A DNA stretch of 64,000 bases from Alphaproteobacteria bacterium (GTDB taxonomy: Bacteria > Pseudomonadota > Alphaproteobacteria > UBA828): NCBI GenBank assembly GCA_009691045.1, contig SHWC01000007.1, positions 1 to 64,000 on the forward strand. Direction: 5' to 3'. Positions within the stretch are counted from its first letter, which is position 1, and every line of letters begins with the position of its first letter. The notes under the pieces were generated by a model. The model was given only the letters and a program-made list of their open reading frames with translations. It made no database searches and was not told the origin of the DNA. This document shows positions 1 through 9,806 of the stretch, in pieces. A program made the translations under genes and the position numbers.

Positions 1-1
1 A

Positions 2-178
2 GCAAAACCCGTGAGTTCGAAAGCCCCGGCTGAACAGGTCCTGAAGGACATTCGCCGCGCGACCCGGCGGCATTATTCGGCCGAAGACAAGATACGCATT
101 GTGCTGGACGGCCTGCGCGGGGAGGACAGCATTGCCGAGCTGTGCCGCCCGACCGGCGGCTTGCCGGGCCTGCCGTAA
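2..178 (+). pseudogene. IS3-family transposase OrfA N-terminal fragment, truncated
   Basis: Frame 2 reads AKPVSSKAPAEQVLKDIRRATRRHYSAEDKIRIVLDGLRGEDSIAELCRPTGGLPGLP*, matching the IS3 OrfA HTH start (RHYSAEDKIRIVLDGLRGEDSIAELCR) then diverging to a stop. Confidence 0.75.
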
Positions 179-226
179 GTCGCTATAACCCCGCTCCCGG
201 CGTGCCTCGCGCGCTTCAGGTCGGTT

Positions 227-303
227 CGGAGTGTAGCTCAGCCTGGTAGAGCACTGCTTTCGGGAGGCAGGGGCCGGAGGTTCAAATCCTCTCACTCCGA
301 CCA
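227..303 (+). tRNA. tRNA-Pro (anticodon CGG)
   Basis: CGGAGTG...CACTCCG acceptor stem with CCA encoded, anticodon arm CTGCT-TTCGGGA-GGCAG, T-arm GGTTCAAATCC. Confidence 0.93.
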
Positions 304-596
304 TTGAGCCCTAGAATTGCCACCGGAAATCGCGCCCAGCCCGCGGTCATGTCGCGGGCAAATCCTTTGCCATGGTTAATGCCATGCTTTTGCCATGATG
401 GGCGCTAAAGGTGGGGCAAGCTTCGGCTAATACGGCGTAGACGGCCGCACGCTGGCGCCTGTGGCGAACACGAGCCCGCGCCCGATGCTGTAACCTAGGG
501 GCGCTACTCGAACATGGTGGAATTCAGCTAGGCTATGCTGTCGGATGCCAAAGTGCTCATGAGGCCATATCCCGGCCTTTGCGCATTGGAGATGTG

Positions 597-1013
597 ATGT
601 TGCGTCGAGTAAGACAGCCTTCCGCTTTGGTCCTGCTCTTGTGTGGGCTCGTCTGGCCGTATTGCGCCGTGATGGCGCAGGATGCCGACGCCGAGGCCGC
701 GGCGGCGGCAACCATCGACCCAGCCTTCGACCGGTTCTGGCAATCGTTTCGCGAGGCGGTCACGCTTGATGATCGTGAGGCGGTGCGTGCGATGACGCGC
801 TTTCCGATCCGCCTCGACGGCAAAGACTATGATGGCCAAGGCTTTGTTGATCGCTTCGATTGGCTGTTCACTGGCGCCGAAAAAGAATGCTTCGCCAGCG
901 AGGTGCCGGCCCGCGACGGCGAGGGCTATCAGTTGCTGTGCGGCGAAATGATCTTCGTCTTCCGCAATGAGGGCGAAGGCTACCAGTTCACCGACATCGG
1001 CGCGAACGACTAG
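597..1013 (+). CDS. hypothetical secreted protein
   Basis: ORF with N-terminal signal peptide (MLRRVRQPSALVLLLCGLVWPYCAVMAQDA); start at 579 also possible. Confidence 0.6.
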   Translation: MLRRVRQPSALVLLLCGLVWPYCAVMAQDADAEAAAAATIDPAFDRFWQSFREAVTLDDREAVRAMTRFPIRLDGKDYDGQGFVDRFDWLFTGAEKECFASEVPARDGEGYQLLCGEMIFVFRNEGEGYQFTDIGAND

Positions 1014-1206
1014 ACTACGCCATCATCCCCCGGCTTTGAGCGCGGTCGCGGCGTGGTTCGCTCATGACGCGGGCATGTCATGCGTCGCGCCATCAATTTT
1101 CGGTGAAACATCATTCCTGTTCTTTTGCCGCGGCGCACGCCAGCGCATAGTTCGTCGTGCGGCAAGAGCACCGTAAAAAAATATCGACAAGCGGGAGCAT
1201 GTACAG

Positions 1207-1611
1207 ATGAGCGATGGCAGAACCCCGGGCTCGTTCGGCTGGAACGAGCTGGTTACGCCGGACCCGGCGGCCGCCCGTAAGTTCTTCGGCGGCCTGCTGG
1301 ACTGGAGTTTCGACGAAATGCCGATGCCAGATGGAGGCAGCTATGTCGTCGCCAAGGCCGGCGGACAAATGGTTGGTGGCATGTTCAAGTTGGCGGGCCC
1401 GCAGTTTGACGGTGTGCCCGGTGTGCCACCGCATTGGATGGGCTACATCACGGTCGCCGATGTCGACGCGGCCGCAAAAAAGGTGCCCACGCTCGGCGGC
1501 AAGGTGCAGGTGCCGCCGACCGACATTCCCAATGTCGGGCGCTTCTGCATGATTATTGACCCGACCGGCGCATACGTCTCTCTCATGCAGTGGGCCCCGC
1601 GGAGCGGGTAA
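1207..1611 (+). CDS. VOC (glyoxalase/bleomycin-resistance) family protein
   Basis: GSFGWNELVTPDPAAARKFFGGLLDWSFDEMPMPDGGSY pattern typical of VOC proteins. Confidence 0.85.
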   Translation: MSDGRTPGSFGWNELVTPDPAAARKFFGGLLDWSFDEMPMPDGGSYVVAKAGGQMVGGMFKLAGPQFDGVPGVPPHWMGYITVADVDAAAKKVPTLGGKVQVPPTDIPNVGRFCMIIDPTGAYVSLMQWAPRSG

Positions 1612-1782
1612 TCGAGCGCCGAACGCTGGCCGACCAGAGATATAGACCTTTGCGTCGGCCGCTCGGCGGTTCGCGCGTGCGGTTTCAGCATCGTCATGTT
1701 GTTCGGGCGGCCCTCGCATCGCGCGCCTTGCCCTGGTTTGAGCGCCCCGCTATAGCTCAAGGCTCTTTTTGAGAGGCGGGCG

Positions 1783-3384
1783 ATGGCCGAGCGGCGGCTC
1801 AAATTCTGGGGCTGGGGCTATGAAGACCAGCAACTAACCGAAGCTGTATCCGGCAAGGTCGCGCGCTTTGTGGCCGGCCGAACCGGCGCCGTTATGCACG
1901 CCTATCGCGCGCCGCCGAGATTGGATGAGGTCACGCTGAAAGCGCCGCGTATCGCTGTGCCCGCGAAGCTCGGCGCTCTGGTCTCGACCTCGCTTTATGA
2001 CCGCGCCGCGCACGCCTATGGCAAGTCCTACCCGGACTATATCCGCGCGTTCGCGCGCGATTTTTCAAATGCGCCCGACCTCGTTGCATTCCCTGAAAAC
2101 GAAGCCGATATCGTGGCCCTCCTCGATTGGGCCGGCGGCGCGAACGTGGCGGTCATTCCCTTTGGCGCCGGCTCGAGCGTGGTCGGGGGAATCGAGCCAA
2201 AGGTGGGCAGCGGCTTCAAGGCAACGCTCTCGCTCGATATGCGGAAACTCGACCGCGTGCGCGAGATCGACACCACCTCGCGCGCCGCGCGCATCGAGGC
2301 CGGCGTCTATGGCCCGGCGCTCGAAGCGCAACTCAAGGCCTCGGGTCTCACGCTCCGGCATTTTCCGCAGAGTTTCGAATTTTCAACGCTTGGCGGTTGG
2401 ATTGCGACGCGTTCGGGCGGCCATTTCGCGACGCTCTATACCCACATCGATGAGCTGGTGGAAAGCGTGCGGACCGTGACACCGGCGGGCGTGATGGAGA
2501 GCCGTCGCCTGCCGGGCTCAGGCGCGGGCCCAAGCCCGGATCGGCTGATCATCGGCTCGGAAGGCGCGCTTGGAATCATCGTCGAAGCCTGGGTGAAGCT
2601 CCAATCAAAGCCGCGCTACCGCGCGAGCCAAGCCTTTTGGTTCGATGATTTCTACCGCGCCGCCGATGGTTTGCGCGCGGTCTCCCAGGCCGGGCTCTAT
2701 CCGTCGAACGCGCGGCTGGTCGATGGCGAGGAATGCGCGCTGGCGGGTATTGGCGACGGAAAACGACACATGGTCGTGTTGGCGTTCGAATCCGGCGATC
2801 ATCCCATCGACGCCTGGATGGCGCGCGGTGTCGAGTGCTTGCGCGATCATGGTGGCATGCCGGCTGGTGGCGGTGCACATGGCGCGCGCGATGCGACCGC
2901 CGATGCCTGGCGCGAAGCGTTCATCAAAGGCCCCTTCAATCGGGAAGGCCTGATTTCGCACAGCATCATGCACGACACGTTCGAGACCGCGATCACCTGG
3001 GAGCGGCTGCATGACTTCCACGCCAGCGTAAAGAGCGCCACCGCGCACGCGATCCACGCGGTAACTGGAAAACCGGGCCATGTGACATGCCGCTTCACCC
3101 ATATCTACCCGGATGGACCCGCGCCCTATTTCACTCTGCATGCAAGCCCAACCCCAGGCCACGAACTTGAACAATGGCGGGCGATCAAGGCGGCGGCGTC
3201 CGACGCGCTGATTGCCGCCGGCGGCACAATCACCCATCATCATGCGGTGGGGCGCGACCATATGCCGTGGTATGTCAAACAGCGGCCGGCGCTCTTTGGT
3301 GCGGCGCTCGCGGCGGCAAAGCGTGCGCTCGACCCGAAAGGCATTCTCAATCCGGGCGTGCTGGTGCCCGCCCCAACAAGCTAA
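1783..3384 (+). CDS. FAD-binding oxidase, alkyldihydroxyacetonephosphate synthase-like
   Basis: KFWGWGYEDQ N-terminus, FAD_binding_4 motif VIPFGAGSSVVGGIEP, C-terminal HHHAVGRDHMPWY. Confidence 0.85.
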   Translation: MAERRLKFWGWGYEDQQLTEAVSGKVARFVAGRTGAVMHAYRAPPRLDEVTLKAPRIAVPAKLGALVSTSLYDRAAHAYGKSYPDYIRAFARDFSNAPDLVAFPENEADIVALLDWAGGANVAVIPFGAGSSVVGGIEPKVGSGFKATLSLDMRKLDRVREIDTTSRAARIEAGVYGPALEAQLKASGLTLRHFPQSFEFSTLGGWIATRSGGHFATLYTHIDELVESVRTVTPAGVMESRRLPGSGAGPSPDRLIIGSEGALGIIVEAWVKLQSKPRYRASQAFWFDDFYRAADGLRAVSQAGLYPSNARLVDGEECALAGIGDGKRHMVVLAFESGDHPIDAWMARGVECLRDHGGMPAGGGAHGARDATADAWREAFIKGPFNREGLISHSIMHDTFETAITWERLHDFHASVKSATAHAIHAVTGKPGHVTCRFTHIYPDGPAPYFTLHASPTPGHELEQWRAIKAAASDALIAAGGTITHHHAVGRDHMPWYVKQRPALFGAALAAAKRALDPKGILNPGVLVPAPTS

Positions 3385-3408
3385 GGCGACGAGATTAGGG
3401 AGACGTCT

Positions 3409-4896
3409 ATGTCAGAGCTCGTGAAACACAAGATGTTTATCGGCGGCGAGTGGGTTGAGCCATCGTCAGGTGAGTATCTCGAATCGTTCAATCCGTTCAC
3501 CGGCAAGCCCTGGGCGCTCATTCCCCGTGGTAAGGCCGAAGATGCCAAGCGCGCGGTCGCGGCCGCCAAACAGGCGTTCACGTCAGGCCCCTGGCCTAAG
3601 ATGAACGCGACGCAGCGCGGCGCGCTCTTGCGCAAGCTCGGCGATTTGATCGCCGCTAATGCGGAGCGGCTCGCTCAACTCGAAGTACGCGATAACGGGA
3701 AACTGATTGCTGAGATGCTCGCGCAGCTCCGCTACATTCCGCAGTGGTATTATTATTTCGGCGGGCTCGCCGACAAGATTCAGGGCTCGGTGATTCCGTC
3801 CGACAAGCCGGACATGTTTAATTACACACGCTATGAGCCGATCGGCCCGTGCGTGCTGATCACGGCGTGGAATTCCCCGCTGCTTTTGCTCGCCTACAAG
3901 CTCGGGCCCTGCCTCGCGGCCGGCAATACGGCGATTTTGAAGCCATCGGAATTTACCTCGGCGTCGTCGCTCGAATTCGCCAAACTGGTGCATGAAGCGG
4001 GTTTCCCGCCGGGCGTATTCAATGTCGCGACCGGGCTTGGCGCGGAGATCGGCGAGGCACTGGTCACACACCCGGATGTCGTGAAAGTGGCGTTCACCGG
4101 CGGCAGCGTAACAGGCAGCCATGTCTATCAAACCGCGGCGAAGGACTTGAAGCGTGTCACACTCGAGCTCGGCGGTAAATCGCCCAATATCGTGTTCGAA
4201 GATGCCGTGATCGACGACGCCGTGAAAGGCGCGGTCTCGGGTATTTTTGCCGCCACCGGTCAAACCTGCGTCGCCGGCTCGCGCCTTTTGCTGCACGAGA
4301 AAATCTACGAGCCGTTCATGGATAAATTGCTCGCATTGGCCAAAACCGCGCGCATGGGCGACCCCTCAAGCATGGAGACCCAAGTCGGACCGGTGACCAC
4401 GCGCCCCCAATATGAAAAGGTGCTGCGCTATATTGATATTGGCAAGGATGGTGGCGCCACCTGCGTGCTCGGCGGCCATGCCGCGCAGCGTCAAGAATGC
4501 GGCGAGGGTTGGTTCGTCGAGCCGACGATTTTCACCGACGTGAAGAACAGCATGCGCATCGCGCAGGAAGAAGTGTTTGGGCCCGTGCTCTCGGTTATCA
4601 AGTTCAAGGACGATGAAGAGGCGATCGAAATCGGCAATGACGTGGTGTTCGGTCTTGCCGCCGGGGTGTGGACGCAGAATGTGCGGCGCGCGATCAAGGT
4701 GACCGAGCGGTTGCAGGCGGGAACCGTGTGGGTCAACACCTATCGCGCGGTCAGCTTCATGTCGCCGTTTGGCGGCTATAAACGGAGCGGCCTCGGGCGC
4801 GAAAACGGCCAAGACGCGATCAAGGAATATCTCCAGGTCAAGAGCGTCTGGATCTCGACCGCGGCCGACGTGCCCAACCCATTCGTGATGCGGTAG
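3409..4896 (+). CDS. aldehyde dehydrogenase family protein
   Basis: ALDH motifs VTLELGGKSPNIVF, GQTCVAGSR, EEVFGPVLSV. Confidence 0.95.
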   Translation: MSELVKHKMFIGGEWVEPSSGEYLESFNPFTGKPWALIPRGKAEDAKRAVAAAKQAFTSGPWPKMNATQRGALLRKLGDLIAANAERLAQLEVRDNGKLIAEMLAQLRYIPQWYYYFGGLADKIQGSVIPSDKPDMFNYTRYEPIGPCVLITAWNSPLLLLAYKLGPCLAAGNTAILKPSEFTSASSLEFAKLVHEAGFPPGVFNVATGLGAEIGEALVTHPDVVKVAFTGGSVTGSHVYQTAAKDLKRVTLELGGKSPNIVFEDAVIDDAVKGAVSGIFAATGQTCVAGSRLLLHEKIYEPFMDKLLALAKTARMGDPSSMETQVGPVTTRPQYEKVLRYIDIGKDGGATCVLGGHAAQRQECGEGWFVEPTIFTDVKNSMRIAQEEVFGPVLSVIKFKDDEEAIEIGNDVVFGLAAGVWTQNVRRAIKVTERLQAGTVWVNTYRAVSFMSPFGGYKRSGLGRENGQDAIKEYLQVKSVWISTAADVPNPFVMR

Positions 4897-4918
4897 GCGA
4901 GAGGCCGAAACAGCGCGC

Positions 4919-5938
4919 ATGTCCAGCACGACTCCCCTCGCCCTCACCATGGGCGAGCCCGGCGGCATTGGCGCTGAGCTCGCGCTCAAGGCGTGGCTGG
5001 CGCGGCGCGATGAGGCTGTGCCGCCATTTCTGGTGATCGATGATCCGGCTCGGCTTACCGGCATGGCCAGGGCGCTGGGGCTCGCCTGCGCGATTGTCCC
5101 CATCGAGGCACCGGGCGAGACGTTCGCGCGCTTTGATCATGGCCTGCCGGTGCTGCCCCTTGGCCTGACTGTTGCCGCGACGCTGGGCCTTGCCGAGCCC
5201 AAAAACGCACCAGCGGTGATTGGCTCGATCGAGCGCGCCGTTAAGCTTGTGCAAGCCGGCGAAGCGGCCGCGGTTGTGACGAGTCCGATCCAGAAGCAAA
5301 GCCTCTACGCGGCCGGCTTCAAGCACCCAGGCCATACCGAATTCCTGGCTCAGCTTGCGGGCGGCGATATCACACCGGTTATGATGTTGGCGTGCGACGC
5401 GCTCCGGGTTGTGCCGGTTACCATCCACCTGCCGCTTGCCAAGGCCGTGGCCGCGCTCAGCCAACAAGCGATCGAGCATTGCGGCCGCGTCACGGCTGAG
5501 GCGCTCAATCGCGATTTTGGAATAGCGAAGCCGCGCCTCGCGGTTGCCGGGCTCAACCCGCATGCCGGCGAGGCTGGCAGTCTGGGTCGCGAAGAGATCG
5601 AGATCATCAAGCCCGCGATCGAGACCCTGCGGCGCGAAGGGCTCGATATATCAGGGCCCTTCCCGGCCGATACGATGTTCCACGCCATTGCGCGCCAGCG
5701 TTATGACGCCGCGTTGTGCATGTATCACGACCAGGCGCTGATCCCGCTCAAGACCATCGATTTCGATGGTGGCGTGAATGTGACGCTCGGACTGCCATTC
5801 GTGCGCACCTCACCCGATCACGGCACCGCCCTTGATATCGCCGGCAAGGGCGTGGCCAGTCCCACCAGCCTGATCGCCGCCCTCAAACTCGCGCGCGCCA
5901 TGGCCGATGCGCGGCAGCAGCATGGACACCATCGATGA
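4919..5938 (+). CDS. pdxA: 4-hydroxythreonine-4-phosphate dehydrogenase PdxA
   Basis: TMGEPGGIGAEL, HPGHTEFLA, AGLNPHAGE, MYHDQALIPLK, RTSPDHGTA motifs. Confidence 0.93.
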   Translation: MSSTTPLALTMGEPGGIGAELALKAWLARRDEAVPPFLVIDDPARLTGMARALGLACAIVPIEAPGETFARFDHGLPVLPLGLTVAATLGLAEPKNAPAVIGSIERAVKLVQAGEAAAVVTSPIQKQSLYAAGFKHPGHTEFLAQLAGGDITPVMMLACDALRVVPVTIHLPLAKAVAALSQQAIEHCGRVTAEALNRDFGIAKPRLAVAGLNPHAGEAGSLGREEIEIIKPAIETLRREGLDISGPFPADTMFHAIARQRYDAALCMYHDQALIPLKTIDFDGGVNVTLGLPFVRTSPDHGTALDIAGKGVASPTSLIAALKLARAMADARQQHGHHR

Positions 5939-6171
5939 GTACGCCGCCCGCCGCGGACGCCGACACGATGCTCCGCATCCAACAATTCGCTGAAACCGCA
6001 CTCGATGAACTGGCCAAACGCGCGAAGGACGACGGCGTTGACCCGGTGCAACTCCACCTCGCGGTTTGCATCGCCAGCATGGGCTTTTTGGCCAATAATT
6101 TCGGACCGGAGCGAGCGGCGGATTTGATTGATCAACTCAGTGCGATGGTACGCCGCCGCCACCCACACTGA
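5935..6171 (+). CDS. small hypothetical protein
   Basis: ORF overlapping the pdxA stop by ATGA. Confidence 0.55.
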   Translation: MSTPPAADADTMLRIQQFAETALDELAKRAKDDGVDPVQLHLAVCIASMGFLANNFGPERAADLIDQLSAMVRRRHPH

Positions 6172-6282
6172 GGCAGGCCCCGTTATCACGAAATTTTCTG
6201 GTGGCGCATTGGGCCCGCCAGGAGTAAAGAAACGCCGCCCCGCAGGTCGTGCCGACCTACGCCATAACAATGGAGGCGACGC

Positions 6283-7260
6283 GTGCTCAAGGGCTATCGC
6301 GTCCAGGAGAATAAACTGCTCGTCGAAGAGCTGGGCGCGGGCGCGATTCCAGCGGCCGGTACGACGTGGCTCGACCTCGTCGACCCGACCCTTGAGGAGC
6401 GCACCGTCGTTGCCGACGCCCTAGGCATCGAAGTTCCGACCCGCGAGGAGATGTACGAGATCGAGGTGTCGAGCCGGCTCTACATGGAAGAGGACGTGCC
6501 GTTTATGACGGCCCTCATTCTATTTCATGCCGATACGCCGCAGCCGGAAACAACCCCGATCACGTTCATTCTGACGAACGGCTGCCTGGTTACGGTACGC
6601 TATGCGGAGCCGGCCTCATTTCGCACGTTCATCGCGCAGATCGGGCGTCGGCCACTCCGCGCTTCCACCCCGGAGCACATTATCTGCGGTCTGCTGGAGG
6701 CTGTGACCGAGCGCATCGCCGATATTCTCGAGCGCGCCGCGGGCGATCTTGACGCGGTCTCGCGCGAGGTGTTCTCCGAGACCAATGGCGCACACAGGCG
6801 GAAGCGGCGCGACTTGACTGAAGTGTTGCGCCGGATCGGACGCAGCGGCGACTTAATTTCGAAAACGCGTGAAAGCTTGGTTTCCATCACGCGATTGATC
6901 ACCTTTTTATCGGCGACCAGCAAAGCCAATGCACGCAAAGGTCTGCGCGTTCAGCTCAAAACACTTGCGCGTGACACGGTATCGCTAAGCGACCATGCCG
7001 CGTTCGAGGCCAATAACGTCAACTTCCTGCTGCAGGCGACGCTTGGCGTTATCAATATCGAGCAAAACGCGATTATCAAGACCTTCACGGTCGCCGCAGT
7101 CGCTTTCATGCCGCCAACCTTGATCGCCAGCATTTACGGGATGAATTTCGATGTCATGCCCGAGCTGAAATGGCCGCTCGGCTACGCCTTTGCGCTCGGC
7201 GTCATGGTGCTGTCGGCCATTTTGCCGCTGCTCTATTTCAAGCGTAAGGGTTGGCTATAG
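6283..7260 (+). CDS. corA: CorA-family magnesium/metal transporter
   Basis: C-terminal YGMNF signature and two TM helices. Confidence 0.93.
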   Translation: MLKGYRVQENKLLVEELGAGAIPAAGTTWLDLVDPTLEERTVVADALGIEVPTREEMYEIEVSSRLYMEEDVPFMTALILFHADTPQPETTPITFILTNGCLVTVRYAEPASFRTFIAQIGRRPLRASTPEHIICGLLEAVTERIADILERAAGDLDAVSREVFSETNGAHRRKRRDLTEVLRRIGRSGDLISKTRESLVSITRLITFLSATSKANARKGLRVQLKTLARDTVSLSDHAAFEANNVNFLLQATLGVINIEQNAIIKTFTVAAVAFMPPTLIASIYGMNFDVMPELKWPLGYAFALGVMVLSAILPLLYFKRKGWL

Positions 7261-7272
7261 CCTGCCCCGCCG

Positions 7273-8313
7273 TTATGCGGCGGCGGCGCCAACGCGATTA
7301 AAGGCCGCCAGTGAACGCTCGATCAGTGCGCCATTCATATCGTCGACGATAAAGACGATGCGCGAGCGGCGATCATCGTCCGGCCATTCGGCAAGGTGAA
7401 TTGGCGGGTGCACGATGTGCTGCACGCCGTTGATGATGACCGGCGCATCGACCCCTTTGACATTTAATATGCCCTTCACGCGCAGCACTTGCTGGCCGTG
7501 TCTGTGCAATAACATGGTGAGCCAAACGCCGAACGCGGTCCAATCGAGCGGCCGGTCGATGGTCACCACGAATGAATGGATGTGCTGATCGTGCCGATTC
7601 ACGTCGTGAACATGTTTGTGATCGTGGGCGGCCTTTACGGCTTCGAGGTCAAGCCAGTGTTTGACATCGGCCGCCTTTTTCGACGGGTCATAGACATCGG
7701 CCCGCAAGACCCGCCGCACATCAACCTTGCCAAAATTGCCGCGCACATAGTCAGCGGTCGGGTTGATCCGCCGCAGGCGAGCCTCAAGCCCAGTCAACAC
7801 AGAAGGCGACACGAGATCGCTCTTGGTGATGACGATGCGGTCCGCCACCGTTGCCTGGCGCACCGATTCGACATGACGATTGAGCTGGCGCATGCCATTC
7901 GCCGCATCCACGGTCGTGATTACGCCACCAAGCCGATAGTGGTTGCGAAGCACGGGGTCTGACATCAGCGTGTAGAGAATAGGCGTCGGGTCCGCCAGGC
8001 CGGTGGTTTCAACCACCATGCGCTTATAGCGCGGCACTTCGCCGCGCTCGCGCCTTGAATTGAGTTCCAGAATCGCGCTCTTCAAATCATCGCGTATCGT
8101 GCAGCACAGACATCCGCTCGATAGCAGCACCGTATTCTCGTCCATTTTCTTGACCAGAAAATGATCGAGCCCAACGGCGCCGAATTCATTGATCAGCACC
8201 GCGGCATCCTTGAGTGAGGAATGGCGCAGCATATGATTCAACAGCGTCGTCTTACCGCTGCCGAGAAAGCCGGTGACAACAAAAATCGGGATCAGGCGAC
8301 TATAGACGGCCAT
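7273..8313 (-). CDS. CobW/COG0523 family GTPase (metallochaperone)
   Basis: GFLGSGKTTLLNH Walker A, SSGCLCCTIRDDL metal motif, His-rich DHKHVHDVNRHDQHIH. Confidence 0.95.
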   Translation of the reverse strand: MAVYSRLIPIFVVTGFLGSGKTTLLNHMLRHSSLKDAAVLINEFGAVGLDHFLVKKMDENTVLLSSGCLCCTIRDDLKSAILELNSRRERGEVPRYKRMVVETTGLADPTPILYTLMSDPVLRNHYRLGGVITTVDAANGMRQLNRHVESVRQATVADRIVITKSDLVSPSVLTGLEARLRRINPTADYVRGNFGKVDVRRVLRADVYDPSKKAADVKHWLDLEAVKAAHDHKHVHDVNRHDQHIHSFVVTIDRPLDWTAFGVWLTMLLHRHGQQVLRVKGILNVKGVDAPVIINGVQHIVHPPIHLAEWPDDDRRSRIVFIVDDMNGALIERSLAAFNRVGAAAA

Positions 8314-8319
8314 GACCGC

Positions 8320-8658
8320 TCAATGACTGATCGGTTCGGCCCGCTCGAGACCGGCAATGAGCTCAGGGTCGAGAGGATCGGCGGCGCGGCCACTACAGGC
8401 CTCGACCGCCTTCCAAAGTTGCGGCAGATTGACCACGACATCGGCCGCGCCGTTCAGGCCGCGCACGATATACTGGCCGCCGGTCCAGTCCTCTGCCTTA
8501 CATGAAAATCGTTCGAGCACGCGGTTGATCAGGCGCACACGATAGGCGCGCTCCAAATAGCGCTGCCGGCCCTCGGAGACGACGCCATCACGCGCGACAT
8601 CCGTCCCCGTTTCACTCCAATGCGGGCCATCCATCAGCGTGCCGCACAAACCGCACAT
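8320..8658 (-). CDS. hypothetical protein with N-terminal CxxC (MCGLCG)
   Basis: ORF between the cobW-like gene and the polysaccharide deacetylase on the same strand. Confidence 0.7.
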   Translation of the reverse strand: MCGLCGTLMDGPHWSETGTDVARDGVVSEGRQRYLERAYRVRLINRVLERFSCKAEDWTGGQYIVRGLNGAADVVVNLPQLWKAVEACSGRAADPLDPELIAGLERAEPISH

Positions 8659-8749
8659 GATCGTCGTCCCGCCTCAACCGATGGTGCACCGTCATGGCCC
8701 ACCTCACGCGGGCCATGACGGTTAGTCAGAACTCTCTCTTGAGGCGCGT

Positions 8750-9655
8750 CTATTTTTTCTTCTTTTTCACCGGGCCCTTATAGGGGCTGCGCTTGATGAA
8801 ATCATTGGCGATCTCTTCAAACGTGCACCATTTCACGCCGGGATGACCCGAAATGTAGGAGAAGATTCGCTCAAGCATGAGCAGCACCTGCGGCCGGCCC
8901 GCGATATCGGGGTGGATCGTGAAGGTGAAGACGGCGTAATCCATCTCGCGATAAACCCAATCAAACTGGTCGCGCCACCATTCTTCGATGTCGCGCGGAT
9001 TGGTCCAGCCACCGCTGTTGGGTACTTTTTTCATGAACATCATTGGCGGCAAATCGTCGAGATACCAGCTGCCGGGAATTTGGACGATCGGCACGGTGTA
9101 GCCGAGGTCCATTGGCTCCATCCAATGCTTCGGATGTTTGGAATAATCGATCAGCTTCCACTTCTCGCCGACACGCGTCCAATAGGGCGTGAAGTCGGTG
9201 TGCATTTGGCTGTGGTCATATTTGATGCCGCGATCCATGAGGAGCTGGGGCGTGGCCTGACTCATTTCCCACCATGGCGCGACATAGCCAACGGGCGGCC
9301 GACCAAAGAGCTTCGAGACGAGCCCAAATGTTTTGTCGAGAATGGCCTCCTCTTGCTCAGGCGTCATGGCAATCGGGTTTTCATGGGTATAGCCATGCAG
9401 GCCAATTTCATGGCCGGCATCGGCCACCATCTTCATCTGCTTCGGCCAGGTCTCGATGCTGTGGCCGGGGATGAACCAGCTGGTCTTCATGCCCATCTTG
9501 TCGAACAGCTTGACCAGGCGCGGCGAGCCGATCTCGGCCGCGAAGACGCCCCGAGAAATGTCGCTTGGGCTGTCGCCGCCAGCATAAGAGCCGATCTGGC
9601 CGGCCACGGCATCAACGTCGATGCCGACGCCGCAGAAGATTTCTTTTTTCGTCAT
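8750..9655 (-). CDS. polysaccharide deacetylase family protein (PgdA/PuuE-like NodB fold)
   Basis: [29 protein letters not shown] motifs. Confidence 0.9.
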   Translation of the reverse strand: MTKKEIFCGVGIDVDAVAGQIGSYAGGDSPSDISRGVFAAEIGSPRLVKLFDKMGMKTSWFIPGHSIETWPKQMKMVADAGHEIGLHGYTHENPIAMTPEQEEAILDKTFGLVSKLFGRPPVGYVAPWWEMSQATPQLLMDRGIKYDHSQMHTDFTPYWTRVGEKWKLIDYSKHPKHWMEPMDLGYTVPIVQIPGSWYLDDLPPMMFMKKVPNSGGWTNPRDIEEWWRDQFDWVYREMDYAVFTFTIHPDIAGRPQVLLMLERIFSYISGHPGVKWCTFEEIANDFIKRSPYKGPVKKKKK

Positions 9656-9806
9656 GAGTGTCTCCCCAAATGGCGCGAATGGGCGAGATTAGGCCATTGA
9701 GGCCGCCGACCGCAACCACCCCTCTTTAGGCCCTTGGCACGAGAACGTCAGAGGATTTTTGGCCCAATCGCTGCCATGCTAGATCTAGAGAGATGGGGGC
9801 AAAGCG

